Counted from the stretch's first letter, positions 20,869 through 33,626 are shown. The stretch: DNA of 64,000 nt from Nemertoderma westbladi (GCA_032718475.1 JAUCBJ010002774.1:1-64000), one strand, 5' to 3'. Numbers and translations are program-made. Notes: generated by a model not told the origin, from the sequence alone.

Positions 20869-21777
20869 TATACCGACCCGTAATATAGTGTCATTTTCTG
20901 ATGACACGGACACCCCCTAAATTTTTCTACAGATCTTTATCATATTGCATGAAATTTGAAACACCACTAGTTCAACTCACCGTGGTTGTTACCATGAAGC
21001 CGGAATTTTCGATTTCGCCTTTAAATTTTTTTATATAAGCGTTTTAAAAAAGTGTCTTTTGCGAAATTGCACATCTCCTATCATCGCCATTCTTCACATT
21101 AACCTCGCTTTATAGATATCATCAGAAAGCTTTCGTTACAAGGATTCCAAATATGTAACAATGTCTAAATTTCGTTGTGAAAGAGCTGAGATATAGGCGT
21201 TCAAAGATTGCAAGAAGTATTGTTCGCTGCAAGCCATTTATTCTATTTAATAAATATACGAAATTCTAGAACATGTTGTTTATTTTATGAGTTGGTTGGC
21301 AACAGCGGAATGCCTATACAATATATATATATTGTGTAGCTAATCATACATAAACAAATTGTTCCAGAACATCGTGTATTTGTTAAATAGAATAAATGGC
21401 CTGTAGCGAACAATAATTCTTGCAATCTTTGAACGCCTATATTTCATCTGTTTCTCAACGAAATTCAGACATTGTTACATATTTGGAATCCTTGGAACGC
21501 AAGCTTTCTAATGATATCTATAAAGTGAGGTTAATGTGAAGAATGGCTATGATAGAAGATGTGCAATTTCGCAAAAGACCTCTTTTTAAAACGCTTATAT
21601 AAAAAAAAATGTAAAGGCAAAATCGAAAATTCCGGCTTCATGTTAACAACCACGGTGAGTGGAACTAGTTGGGTTTCTAATTTCAAGCAATATGATAAAG
21701 ATTTGTAGAAAAATCTGGGGGGGGGGGTGGTCCGTGTCATCAGAAAATGACACTATATTACGGGTCGGTCGGTATAC
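20869..21777. mobile_element. Palindromic foldback/MITE-like element B
   Basis: About 909 bp with near-complete inverted symmetry. Ends read GTATACCGACCCGTAATATA on the left and its complement at about 21753-21777 (with a small GGTC duplication). A terminal segment of about 45 bp containing the palindrome TCATTTTCTGATGA is followed by a C/G tract (CACCCCC near 20911; G11 at 21717-21727), then arms of about 400 bp. TTCTAGAA (21264) and TTCCAGAA (21362) flank the centre. No protein. The layout is the same as elements A and C with unrelated sequence. Confidence 0.75.
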
Positions 21778-22611
21778 AACCTGCAATTCATACAACGTTA
21801 CTACAGTTAGGCGTACTGAAAGTTAAAGAATTGACTGAATTTCAGATATACTGCCCTCGTGTATGCCTTTTGAGTTTTGCACTCAGTGGCATTTTAAAAT
21901 AACTATTTAACAGTAAAATAACTGGTAATAATTATTTACATACTTGTGTGTAAAGTAGCACTTTACAGTGTGATGATCCGAGTAGCTTTGTTACAAGAAC
22001 GAACGTTAGTGAGTGAGTGAAAATAAAGCAACGAGGATCAGAACACTGTAAAGTACTTTGCAACACGTATGTATGTAGTTTTATTCCAAAATTTTAACAT
22101 TACGAAATGATTGTACATATACATTATAAGTGATAGAAACTGCACAAATTATATTAGTTGCTGTATAAATAAATGTAAAAATGACATAAATTATGTTATA
22201 AATAAGTTAGCTTATATTTATGGTGGCGTTTGGAGCCATGTTATAATAATATAGCTAGGCCCTACTGGTTATTAATAGCTATATCCCGCCTACCGGTAGG
22301 TAATGTAGTAGGCCTATCTGGCTGTCAGTCAAATTTCCACCTATTGTTTACGTGGTATCAAATGACGGCGTTAAGTAATGTCCCCTTAGTGGATATTACT
22401 TAACGCCGTCATGGGTTACCACGTAAACAATAACACCAAATACAATACTAAATGAACAGGCCAATACAATGCTGTAATTTCCTCTAAAGTTGTAAAGTCT
22501 CTTTGTTTTCATTTTTATAATTAATTATGCCAGTCATTAATGTTGTTTTATATTTAATTCGCGCTCTACCTGTGTTTAGTGTTTTGATTATAATCAACGT
22601 TGTCTCTGTAG
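21778..22611. other. End of SF3B3 intron 2
   Basis: Holds a 91-bp hairpin (separate entry) and otherwise unremarkable AT-rich sequence leading to the exon 3 acceptor TGTCTCTGTAG. Confidence 0.6.
22342..22432. repeat. Near-perfect 42-bp-arm hairpin
   Basis: Left arm TATTGTTTACGTGGTA followed by ATGACGGCGTTAAGTAAT is repeated inverted on the right, with 4 mismatches in 42 and a 7-nt loop (CCTTAGT). A miniature palindromic element or a transcribed hairpin are both possible. It lies in an intron, on the SF3B3 sense strand. Confidence 0.8.
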
Positions 22612-22784
22612 GCGCAGTTGAGAAACAGAAACTCGTCTACATATTGAATCGCGATAGCGAGGCGAGATTGACAATCTCCTCGCCCCTGGAGGCCCATAAA
22701 GCCAATACCATCATCTACTTTACTCTGGGGGTAGATGTTGGGTTCGACAATCCAACGTTCGCCACTCTCGAGATGGACTATGAG
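22612..22784 (+). CDS. SF3B3: SF3B3 exon 3
   Basis: 173 nt encoding (G)[18 protein letters not shown] ... [12 protein letters not shown] ... [11 protein letters not shown] ... EMDYE, all hallmark SF3B3 first-propeller sequence. Acceptor TGTCTCTGTAG, donor GAG|GTGAGT; it ends in phase 0. Cumulative CDS is then 570 nt (190 codons). One local difference from other animals is [10 protein letters not shown] where the family has ANTLVYHVVG or similar. Confidence 0.94.
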
Positions 22785-22934
22785 GTGAGTTCTGTATTTC
22801 ACTTTTCACTTTATGTGCATTCGTTTTAGTATCTGGCTCTCTCACTCGCTTTGTTTCAATCCGGCATCATTCCTGTTCGAGAATGTGTAAAATGTACGGT
22901 AATGTCGTTATTATTACAACAAAACACTATTTTA

Positions 22935-23205
22935 AATACGTTCGTGAGGTCTTCGCGCAGCACGATACTCCATACGTACCATGTTTGGTTTAATTTCCGC
23001 AATGATTGACCGACTTATTTTGGATTTTATCAAAAGCCTGAACTACCAGTTCCGACGGACAGACTGTCTGACTATGACTGTCACGGACTACATACACAAA
23101 GTTTGGTTTGAATGACTGGTTTATTGGCGCTATCCAAAAGTAGACCGTTAATGGTACTCCTATGCTAAGACTGCGCTCACTTCGTGGCTCGCCCCACAAT
23201 CTTTA
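22935..23205. repeat. Dispersed repeat, copy 2
   Basis: Left end CGTTCGTGAGGTCTTCGCGC with CAGCACGATA, right end ATGCTAAGACTGCGC then CTTCGTGGCTCGCCCCACA. The interior includes TTGACCGACTTATTTTGG and a CAAAGTTTGGTTTGA, an inverted form of the CTTGGTACA side seen in other copies. About 270 bp, non-coding. Confidence 0.6.
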
Positions 23206-23239
23206 CTAATCGTTTGTATACCCATGGATTTAAATGAGA

Positions 23240-23480
23240 CATAATGCCTCGCACAGAATGAAACTTTCGAACACCAATATCTCAGCTGTCTTTCAAAGAA
23301 ATTCAGATTGTGTTACATATGTGGAATCCTTGCACGGTCAGCTTTCTAATAGTGCCAACAAATCACTAATTAAGTTTAAGAATACCGGCGCTGTAACTAT
23401 GGTACAATATCGACGGAGACACTTTTTTAAACGCTTGTAGCTAAAGAATGAAAGCAAAAATATAAATTCTGGCTCACCAA
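23240..23480. repeat. Diverged single arm related to palindromic element B
   Basis: Shares with the right arm of element B (about 21430-21620) the modules GAAATTCAGA...TGTTACATAT, GTGGAATCCTTG, and TTTTTTAAACGCTT. Only one arm is present, so it is a solo or truncated relative. Confidence 0.55.
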
Positions 23481-23861
23481 TGTCACACTAATGAATGATT
23501 CAAACTATATTTTGCTTCTTTTTCATTAAAAAGTTGGCATTGTATTCAACTCGTAGATTGTATTACTGTACGATACTTTGGTATCTAAGAACTTTTAGGG
23601 TTTTATTTAGTTGGTAATAGTGAACGTGACATTCTGCTGCCCCCATAATCTAATGACTGTCCTGGGCGAAATCATATTAATGCCGTCCATTAGCAGACAA
23701 TAATACATCATTAATAATAATATTGTAAACCAAGGAATATTATCGAATATATTATTTATTACACGTCAAGGTTGTCTCTTTCGTGCACTCACTACTCCTC
23801 TCAACAGAACACCATGGTTTAATAAAATTACATCAAGCCGCTCTTGATGGAAACCGGTCTT

Positions 23862-23883
23862 GGGGGGGGGGGGGGGGGGGGGG
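23862..23883. repeat. G22 homopolymer
   Basis: Uninterrupted run of 22 G residues in SF3B3 intron 3, followed by TCACACAG. Confidence 0.9.
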
Positions 23884-24804
23884 TCACACAGATTGAGTTT
23901 AACGTAATTATAAAATTTTGATGCAATCTTCGGAGAAGTTTAACACTTTAACTCTTTTGTGGTTTGACATAAGGGTTTACTTTGTCGTGGCTTGTGGTGA
24001 CAGCGGTTATAAACCATTAGTATTTTGCCATATTACATTCCGATGCATAACCGCAGAATTTGAAAATGTGGAATTTTGTAAAACAAAATATTATCACTTT
24101 TTTATTTTAATTTTGAAAATTGAAATTCCTTTATTATTGTAGAAAAATGAAGAATGGATGGAAAAATTAACCGCATTTCTCGACCGCGTAGTCGAAAAAA
24201 TCTTCATTTTATTTGTACATCGCGTTTATTATATACACCTTTTAGTCTCCGGTGCGTATAATATAAAAAAAACTAAAATTATGTCCCTTTAATATAAAAA
24301 ACCTGACGCGTCCAAAAAGTAGCATCAAAAAATGAAACGCCTCAGAATAACAAATGCTAACAAAAATCCGGCTGAATCAACAAAATGATTCGCCAATTGG
24401 CAGGTGTTTACGGTTTAATTCACGGAATCTGACGTCTGTATGCGATAGAACAACGCCTGACAATGAACATGTTGTCCCTCGTGAGATTCTATTTTCTGTA
24501 ACAACATGTTATCAGTTAGTATCGATCATCCTTCAGTAATTTTTACAACCCAAATATGATGATATACAGCCTCGAAGCAACCATCGCGGTTCGCGGCACC
24601 GCCCAATTACCCCAAATTCCAAAGAGAATCTGTCAAGCAGAAGTCGCTTGTCAAATCAATTCTACATCCGCGTAAATAATCGAACTACCAAACCCCTTCA
24701 GTAATATTAATTACGGTGATACTGCTTTCGGGCACTTGATGAATAAAACACGGTTTAATGTTAATTCCTGAAATCATAACACCTGATGTTGTGGATATGT
24801 GAAC

Positions 24805-25055
24805 GTATGGGGCGAGCCACGATTGGGGAGTGGGTGGGCCTTTAGCGTAGCGGTATCATTAGTAAACCGTGTGTCGTTGTCATTGTGTCATCTGCGTCAT
24901 TGTCGGAAATTTGTTAACACGATTTACTCTGTCAACTTTTAACGAAATTAAATAAGGGAAAGTTTATATTTATATTAAAATTATATTGGGCGGACGAATA
25001 CGAGTTTGCACGTCTCGTGTTGCGCGATGGCCCCACGAACGTGTTGGATTGATAA
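24805..25055. repeat. Dispersed repeat, copy 3
   Basis: Left end ATGGGGCGAGCCACGATTGG with GCCTTTAGCGTAGC; right end GTCTCGTGTTGCGCGATGG then CCCCACGAACGTGTTGG. It has the same terminal modules as the copy at 22935 but in inverted order, about 250 bp. Confidence 0.6.
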
Positions 25056-25299
25056 ATGTATCCGAGACTCCGGATCAATAATTTGTTTAAGTCGTTTAAC
25101 ATTTTTCGATATATTCAATACTAAAGATATCTTTTCTTAACAAAATATTTTATTTTGGCGTAATTTGTTGTTGGTTATATATTTAGTGTATTTTAATGTT
25201 AACTAACATTATTTTAGCTCCTAGAGTCAATTTTTTTTAATTTTAAACTATTTAATTAAATAATTACTGACTGGATTATTTCTTTATTTGATTATTCAG

Positions 25300-25447
25300 G
25301 AAGCTGATAACGATCCATCTGGTGACGCAGCCCAGGTCAGCCAACAGAGTCTAACTTTCTACGAGTTAGATCTCGGACTCAATCACGTAGTCAGAAAGTA
25401 CAGCGAGTTGTTGGAAGAACGGGGGAATATGTTGATAGCAGTACCAG
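25300..25447 (+). CDS. SF3B3: SF3B3 exon 4
   Basis: 148 nt encoding EADNDPSGDAAQ ... LTFYELDLGLNHVVRKYSE ... GNMLIAVP plus one base, a highly conserved SF3B3 stretch. Acceptor ATTATTCAG, donor CCAG|GTGAGT in phase 1; the split Gly codon is completed in exon 5. The last 31-33 nt of this exon, with the following 16 nt of intron, form the founding unit of the 47-bp array that fills intron 4. Confidence 0.94.
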
Positions 25448-28400
25448 GTGAGTGAGTGTGGGAGAACGGGGGAATATGTTGGTAGCAGTACCAGGTGAGT
25501 GAGTGAGTGTGGGAGAACGGGGGAATAAGTTGGTAGCAGTACCAGGTGAGTGATTGTGGGAGAACGGGGGAATATGTTGGTAGCAGTACCAGGTGAGTGA
25601 TTGTGGGAGAACGGGGGAATATGTTGGTAGCAGTACCAGGTGAGTGAGTGTGGGAGAACGGGGGAATATGTTGGTAGCAGTACCAGGTGAGTGATTGTGG
25701 GAGAACGGGGGAATATGTTGATAGCAGTACCGGGTGAGTGAGTGTGGGAGATGGGGGAATATGTTGATAGCAGTACCAGGTGAGTGATTGTGGGAGAACG
25801 GGGGAATATGTTGGTAGCAGTACCGGGTGAGTGAGTGTGGGAGAACGGGGGAATATGTTGATAGTAGTACCAGGTGAGTGAGTGTGGGAGACGGGGGAAT
25901 ATGTTGGTAGCAGTACCGGGTGAGTGAGTGTGGGAGAACGGGGGAATATGTTGATAGCCAGTACCAGGTGAGTGAGTGTGGGAGAACGGGGTAATATGTT
26001 GATAGCAGTACCAGGTGAGTGAGTGAGTGTGGGAGAACGGGGGAATATGTTAGGTAGCAGTACCAGGTGAGTGAGTGTGGGAGAACGGGGTAATATGTTG
26101 ATAGCAGTACCAGGTGAGTGAGTGAGTGTGGGAGAACGGGGGAATATGTTAGATAGCAGTACCGGGTGAGTGAGTGTGGGAGACGGGGGAATATGTTGGT
26201 AGCAGTACCAGGTGAGTGATTGTGGGAGAACGGGGGAATATGTTGATAGCCAGTACCAGGTGAGTGAGTGTGGGAGAACGGGGGAATATGTTGATAGCAG
26301 TACCGGGTGAGTGAGTGTGGGAGATGGGGGAATATGTTGATAGCAGTACCAGGTGAGTGATTGTGGGAGAACGGGGGAATATGTTGGTAGCAGTACCAGG
26401 TGAGTGATTGTGGGAGAACGGGGGAATATGTTGATAGCAGTACCGGGTGAGTGAGTGTGGGAGATGGGGGAATATGTTGATAGCAGTACCAGGTGAGTGA
26501 GTGAGTGTGGGAGAACGGGGGAATATGTTAGGTAGCAGTACCAGGTGAGTGAGTGTGGGAGAACGGGGTAATATGTTGATAGCAGTACCAGGTGAGTGAG
26601 TGTGGGAGAACGGGGGAATATGTTGATAGCAGTACCGGGTGAGTGAGTGTGGGAGATGGGGGAATATGTTGATAGCAGTACCAGGTGAGTGAGTGAGTGT
26701 GGGAGAACGGGGGAATATGTTAGGTAGCAGTACCAGGTGAGTGAGTGTGGGAGAACGGGGTAATATGTTGATAGCAGTACCAGGTGAGTGAGTGAGTGTG
26801 GGAGAACGGGGGAATATGTTAGATAGCAGTACCGGGTGAGTGAGTGTGGGAGACGGGGGAATATGTTGGTAGCAGTACCAGGTGAGTGATTGTGGGAGAA
26901 CGGGGGAATATGTTGATAGCCAGTACCAGGTGAGTGAGTGTGGGAGAACGGGGTAATATGTTGATAGCAGTACCAGGTGAGTGAGTGAGTGTGGGAGAAC
27001 GGGGGAATATGTTAGATAGCAGTACCGGGTGAGTGAGTGTGGGAGAACGGGGGAATATGTTAGATAGCAGTACCAGGTGAGTGAGTGTGGGAGAACGGGG
27101 GAATATGTTAGGTAGCAGTACCAGGTGAGTGAGTGTGGGAGAACGGGGGAATATGTTGGTAGCAGTACCGGGTGAGTGAGTGTGGGAGAACGGGGGAATA
27201 TGTTGTAGCAGTACCAGGTGAGTGAGTGTGGGAGAACGGGGGAATATGTTAGGTAGCAGTACCAGGTGAGTGAGTGTGGGAGAACGGGGGAATATGTTGG
27301 TAGCAGTACCGGGTGAGTGAGTGTGGGAGAACGGGGGAATATGTTAGATAGCAGTACCAGGTGAGTGAGTGTGGGAGAACGGGGGAATATGTTAGATAGC
27401 AGTACCAGGTGAGTGAGTGTGGGAGAACGGGGGAATATGTTAGGTAGCAGTACCAGGTGAGTGAGTGTGGGAGAACGGGGGAATATGTTGGTAGCAGTAC
27501 CGGGTGAGTGAGTGTGGGAGAACGGGGGAATATGTTGTAGCAGTACCAGGTGAGTGAGTGTGGGAGACGGGGGAATATGTTGGTAGCAGTGCCAGGTGAG
27601 TGAGTGTGGGAGAACGGGGTAATATGTTGATAGCAGTACCAGGTGAGTGAGTGAGTGTGGGAGAACGGGGTAATATGTTGATAGTAGTACCAGGTGAGTG
27701 AGTGAGTGTGGGAGAACGGGGGAATATGTTAGGTAGCAGTACCAGGTGAGTGAGTGTGGGAGAACGGGGTAATATGTTGATAGCAGTACCAGGTGAGTGA
27801 GTGAGTGTGGGAGAACGGGGGAATATGTTGATAGCAGTGCCAGGTGAGTGAGTGTGGGAGAACGGGGAATATGTTGGTAGCAGTACCAGGTGAGTGATTG
27901 TGGGAGAACGGGGGAATATGTTGGTAGCAGTACCAGGTGAGTGATTGTGGGAGAACGGGGGAATATGTTGGTAGCAGTACCAGGTGAGTGATTGTGGGAG
28001 AACGGGGGAATATGTTGATAGCAGTACCGGGTGAGTGAGTGTGGGAGATGGGGGAATATGTTGATAGCAGTACCAGGTGAGTGAGTGAGTGTGGGAGAAC
28101 GGGGGAATATGTTAGGTAGCAGTACCAGGTGAGTGAGTGTGGGAGAACGGGGTAATATGTTGATAGCAGTACCAGGTGAGTGAGTGAGTGTGGGAGAACG
28201 GGGGAATATGTTAGATAGCAGTACCGGGTGAGTGAGTGTGGGAGACGGGGGAATATGTTGGTAGCAGTACCAGGTGAGTGATTGTGGGAGAACGGGGGAA
28301 TATGTTGATAGCCAGTACCAGGTGAGTGAGTGTGGGAGAACGGGGTAATATGTTGATAGCAGTACCAGGTGAGTGAGTGAGTGTGGGAGAACGGGGGAAT

Positions 28401-31400
28401 ATGTTAGATAGCAGTACCGGGTGAGTGAGTGTGGGAGAACGGGGGAATATGTTAGATAGCAGTACCAGGTGAGTGAGTGTGGGAGAACGGGGGAATATGT
28501 TAGGTAGCAGTACCAGGTGAGTGAGTGTGGGAGAACGGGGGAATATGTTGGTAGCAGTACCGGGTGAGTGAGTGTGGGAGAACGGGGGAATATGTTGTAG
28601 CAGTCCAGGTGAGTGAGTGTGGGAGACGGGGGAATATGTTGGTAGCAGTGCCAGGTGAGTGAGTGTGGGAGACGGGGGAATATGTTAGATAGCAGTACCA
28701 GGTGAGTGAGTGTGGGAGGCGGGGGAATATGTTAGGTAGCAGTACCGGGTGAGTGAGTGTGGGAGAGCGGGGAATATGTTGGTAGCAGTACCGGGTGAGT
28801 GAGTGTGGGAGAACGGGGGAATATGTTAAGTAGCAGTACCGGGTGAGTGAGTGTGGGAGAACGGGGGAATATGTTAGGTAGCAGTACCGGGTGAGTGAGT
28901 GTGGGAGAACGGGGAATATGTTGGTAGCAGTACCGGGTGAGTGAGTGTGGGAGAACGGGGGAATATGTTAAGTAGCAGTACCGGGTGAGTGAGTGTGGGA
29001 GAACGGGGGAATATGTTAGGTAGCAGTACCGGGTGAGTGAGTGTGGGAGAACGGGGAATATGTTGGTAGCAGTACCGGGTGAGTGAGTGTGGGAGACGGG
29101 GGAATATGTTGATAGCGGTACCAGGTGGGTGAGTGTGGGAGACGGGGGAATATGTTGGTAGCAGTACCAGGTGAGTGAGTGTGGGAGACGGGGGAATATG
29201 TTGATAGCAATACCGGGTGAGTGAGTGTGGGAGAACGGGGGAATATGTTAGATAGCAATACCAGGTGAGTGAGTGTGGGAGACGGGGGAATATGTTGGTA
29301 GCAGTACCAGGTGAGTGAGTGTGGGAGATGGGGGAATATGTTAGATAGCAGTACCGGGTGAGTGAGTGTGGGAGACGGGGGAATATGTTAGGTAGCAGTA
29401 CCGGGTGAGTGAGTGTGGGAGAACGGGGGAATATGTTAGATAGCAGTACCAGGTGAGTGAGTGTGGGAGAACGGGGGAATATGTTGATAGCAGTGCCAGG
29501 TGAGTGAGTGTGGGAGAACGGGGGAATATGTTAGGTAGCAGTACCGGGTGAGTGAGTGTGGGAGAACGGGGGAATATGTTAGATAGCAGTACCAGGTGAG
29601 TGAGTGTGGGAGAACGGGGGAATATGTTGATAGCAGTGCCAGGTGAGTGAGTGTGGGAGGACGGGGGAATATGTTAGATAGCAATACCAGGTGAGTGAGT
29701 GTGGGGGACGGGGGAATATGTTGGTAGCAGTACCGGGTGAGTGAGTGTGGGAGAACGGGGGAATATGTTAGATAGCAATACCAGGTGAGTGAGTGTGGGA
29801 GACGGGGGAATATGTTGGTAGCAGTACCAGGTGAGTGAGTGTGGGAGATGGGGGAATATGTTAGATAGCAGTACCGGGTGAGTGAGTGTGGGAGACGGGG
29901 GAATATGTTAGGTAGCAGTACCGGGTGAGTGAGTGTGGGAGAACGGGGGAATATGTTAGATAGCAGTACCAGGTGAGTGAGTGTGGGAGAACGGGGGAAT
30001 ATGTTGATAGCAGTGCCAGGTGAGTGAGTGTGGGAGAACGGGGGAATATGTTAGGTAGCAGTACCGGGTGAGTGAGTGTGGGAGAACGGGGGAATATGTT
30101 AGATAGCAGTACCAGGTGAGTGAGTGTGGGAGAACGGGGGAATATGTTGATAGCAGTACCAGGTGAGTGAGTGAGTGTGGGAGAACGGGGTAATATGTTG
30201 ATAGCAGTACCAGGTGAGTGAGTGAGTGTGGGAGAACGGGGGAATATGTTAGGTAGCAGTACCAGGTGAGTGAGTGTGGGAGAACGGGGTAATATGTTGA
30301 TAGCAGTACCAGGTGAGTGAGTGAGTGTGGGAGAACGGGGGAATATGTTAGATAGCAGTACCGGGTGAGTGAGTGTGGGAGAACGGGGGAATATGTTGGT
30401 AGCAGTACCAGGTGAGTGATTGTGGGAGAACGGGGGAATATGTTGGTAGCAGTACCAGGTGAGTGATTGTGGGAGAACGGGGGAATATGTTGATAGCAGT
30501 ACCGGGTGAGTGAGTGTGGGAGATGGGGGAATATGTTGATAGCAGTACCAGGTGAGTGAGTGAGTGTGGGAGAACGGGGGAATATGTTAGGTAGCAGTAC
30601 CAGGTGAGTGAGTGTGGGAGAACGGGGTAATATGTTGATAGCAGTACCAGGTGAGTGAGTGAGTGTGGGAGAACGGGGGAATATGTTAGATAGCAGTACC
30701 GGGTGAGTGAGTGTGGGAGAACGGGGGAATATGTTAGATAGCAGTACCAGGTGAGTGAGTGTGGGAGAACGGGGGAATATGTTAGGTAGCAGTACCAGGT
30801 GAGTGAGTGTGGGAGAACGGGGGAATATGTTGGTAGCAGTACCGGGTGAGTGAGTGTGGGAGAACGGGGGAATATGTTGTAGCAGTCCAGGTGAGTGAGT
30901 GTGGGAGACGGGGGAATATGTTGGTAGCAGTGCCAGGTGAGTGAGTGTGGGAGACGGGGGAATATGTTAGATAGCAGTACCAGGTGAGTGAGTGTGGGAG
31001 GCGGGGGAATATGTTAGGTAGCAGTACCGGGTGAGTGAGTGTGGGAGAACGGGGAATATGTTGGTAGCAGTACCGGGTGAGTGAGTGTGGGAGAACGGGG
31101 GAATATGTTAAGTAGCAGTACCGGGTGAGTGAGTGTGGGAGAACGGGGGAATATGTTAGGTAGCAGTACCGGGTGAGTGAGTGTGGGAGAACGGGGAATA
31201 TGTTGGTAGCAGTACCGGGTGAGTGAGTGTGGGAGAACGGGGGAATATGTTAAGTAGCAGTACCGGGTGAGTGAGTGTGGGAGAACGGGGGAATATGTTA
31301 GGTAGCAGTACCGGGTGAGTGAGTGTGGGAGAACGGGGAATATGTTGGTAGCAGTACCGGGTGAGTGAGTGTGGGAGACGGGGGAATATGTTGGTAGCAG

Positions 31401-33613
31401 TACCAGGTGAGTGAGTGTGGGAGACGGGGGAATATGTTGATAGCAATACCGGGTGAGTGAGTGTGGGAGAACGGGGGAATATGTTAGATAGCAATACCAG
31501 GTGAGTGAGTGTGGGATACGGGGGAATATGTTGGTAGCAGTACCAGGTGAGTGAGTGTGGGAGATGGGGGAATATGTTAGATAGCAGTACCGGGTGAGTG
31601 AGTGTGGGAGACGGGGGAATATGTTAGGTAGCAGTACCGGGTGAGTGAGTGTGGGAGAACGGGGGAATATGTTAGATAGCAGTACCAGGTGAGTGAGTGT
31701 GGGAGAACGGGGGAATATGTTGATAGCAGTGCCAGGTGAGTGAGTGTGGGAGAACGGGGGAATATGTTAGGTAGCAGTACCGGGTGAGTGAGTGTGGGAG
31801 AACGGGGGAATATGTTAGATAGCAGTACCAGGTGAGTGAGTGTGGGAGAACGGGGGAATATGTTGATAGCAGTGCCAGGTGAGTGAGTGTGGGAGGACGG
31901 GGGAATATGTTAGATAGCAATACCAGGTGAGTGAGTGTGGGGGACGGGGGAATATGTTGGTAGCAGTACCGGGTGAGTGAGTGTGGGAGAACGGGGGAAT
32001 ATGTTAGATAGCAATACCAGGTGAGTGAGTGTGTGAGAACGGGGGAATATGTTGATAGCAGTGCCAGGTGAGTGAGTGTGGGAGATGGGGGAATATGTTA
32101 GATAGCAGTACCGGGTGAGTGAGTGTGGGAGACGGGGGAATATGTTAGGTAGCAGTACCGGGTGAGTGAGTGTGGGAGAACGGGGGAATATGTTAGATAG
32201 CAGTACCGGGTGAGTGAGTGTGGGAGACGGGGGAATATGTTAGGTAGCAGTACCGGGTGAGTGAGTGTGGGAGAACGGGGGAATATGTTAGATAGCAGTA
32301 CCAGGTGAGTGAGTGTGGGAGAACGGGGGAATATGTTGATAGCAGTGCCAGGTGAGTGAGTGTGGGAGAACGGGGGAATATGTTAGGTAGCAGTACCGGG
32401 TGAGTGAGTGTGGGAGAACGGGGGAATATGTTAGATAGCAGTACCAGGTGAGTGAGTGTGGGAGAACGGGGGAATATGTTGATAGCAGTGCCAGGTGAGT
32501 GAGTGTGGGAGGACGGGGGAATATGTTAGATAGCAATACCAGGTGAGTGAGTGTGGGGGACGGGGGAATATGTTGGTAGCAGTACCAGGTGAGTGAGTGT
32601 GGGAGACGGGGGAATATGTTGATAGCAGTACCAGGTGAGTGAGTGTGGGAGAACGGGGGAATATGTTGGTAGCAGTACCATGTGAGTGAGTGTGGGAGAA
32701 CGGGGGAATATGTTGATAGCAGTACCAGGTGGGTGAGTGTGGGAGAACGGGGTAATATGTTGATAGCAGCACCAGGTGAGTGAGTGAGTGTGGGAGAACG
32801 GGGGAATATGTTAGATAGCAGTACCGGGTGAGTGAGTGTGGGAGAACGGGGGAATATGTTAGATAGCAGTACCAGGTGAGTGAGTGTGGGAGAACGGGGG
32901 AATATGTTGATAGCAGTACCAGGTGAGTGAGTGTGGGAGAACGGGGTAATATGTTGATAGCAGTACCAGGTGAGTGAGTGAGGGTGGGAGAACGGGGGAA
33001 TATGTTAGATAGCAGTACCGGGTGAGTGAGTGTGGGAGAACGGGGGAATATGTTAGATAGCAGTACCAGGTGAGGGAGAACGGGGGAATATGTTGATATC
33101 AGTACCAGGTGAGTGAGTGTGGGAGAACGGGGGAATATGTTAGGTAGCAGTACCGGGTGAGTGAGTGTGGGAGAACGGGGGAATATGTTAGATAGCAGTA
33201 CCAGGTGAGTGAGTGTGGGAGAACGGGTGAATATGTTGATAGCAGTACCAGGTGAGTGAGTGTGGGAGGACGGGGGAATATGTTAGATAGCAATACCAGG
33301 TGAGTGAGTGTGGGGGACGGGGGAATATGTTGGTAGCAGTACCAGGTGAGTGAGTGTGGGAGATGGGGGAATATGTTGGTAGCAGTACCAGGTGAGTGAG
33401 TGTGGGAGAACGGGGGAATATGTTGGTAGCAGTACCAGGTGAGTGAGTGTGAGAGAACGGGGGAATATGTTGATAGCAGTACCAGGTGAGTGAGTGTGGG
33501 AGACGGGGGAATATGTTGGTAGCAGTACCAGGTGAGTGAGTGAGTGTGGGAGAACGGGGGAATATGTTGGTAGCAGTACCGGGTGAGTGAGTGTGGGAGA
33601 ACGGGGGAATATG
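25417..33613 (+). repeat. 47-bp exon-end/splice-donor minisatellite, segment 1 (SF3B3 intron 4)
   Basis: The founding copy is the exon 4 end, GAACGGGGGAATATGTTGAT plus AGCAGTACCAG, followed by GTGAGTGAGTGTGGGA. About 174 further copies follow to 33613. Units run from 46 to 51 bp, with extra GTGA, TTGATAG/TTGGTAG/TTAGATAG/TTAGGTAG and CCAGG/CCGGG variants. Almost every unit keeps CAG|GTGAGT or CGG|GTGAGT, a strong donor. Direction is clear because the exon copy encodes conserved protein. Frame-open readings such as NIFPRSPTLTHPVLL on the minus strand are artefacts. Confidence 0.96.
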
Positions 33614-33626
33614 TTGGTAGCAGTAC

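Larger units (their letters stand above)
22785..25299 (+). other. SF3B3 intron 3
   Basis: A 2.5-kb intron (GTGAGT ... TTATTCAG) carrying two dispersed-repeat copies, a diverged half of palindromic element B and a G22 tract (separate entries). No donor-phased array was seen. Confidence 0.85.
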
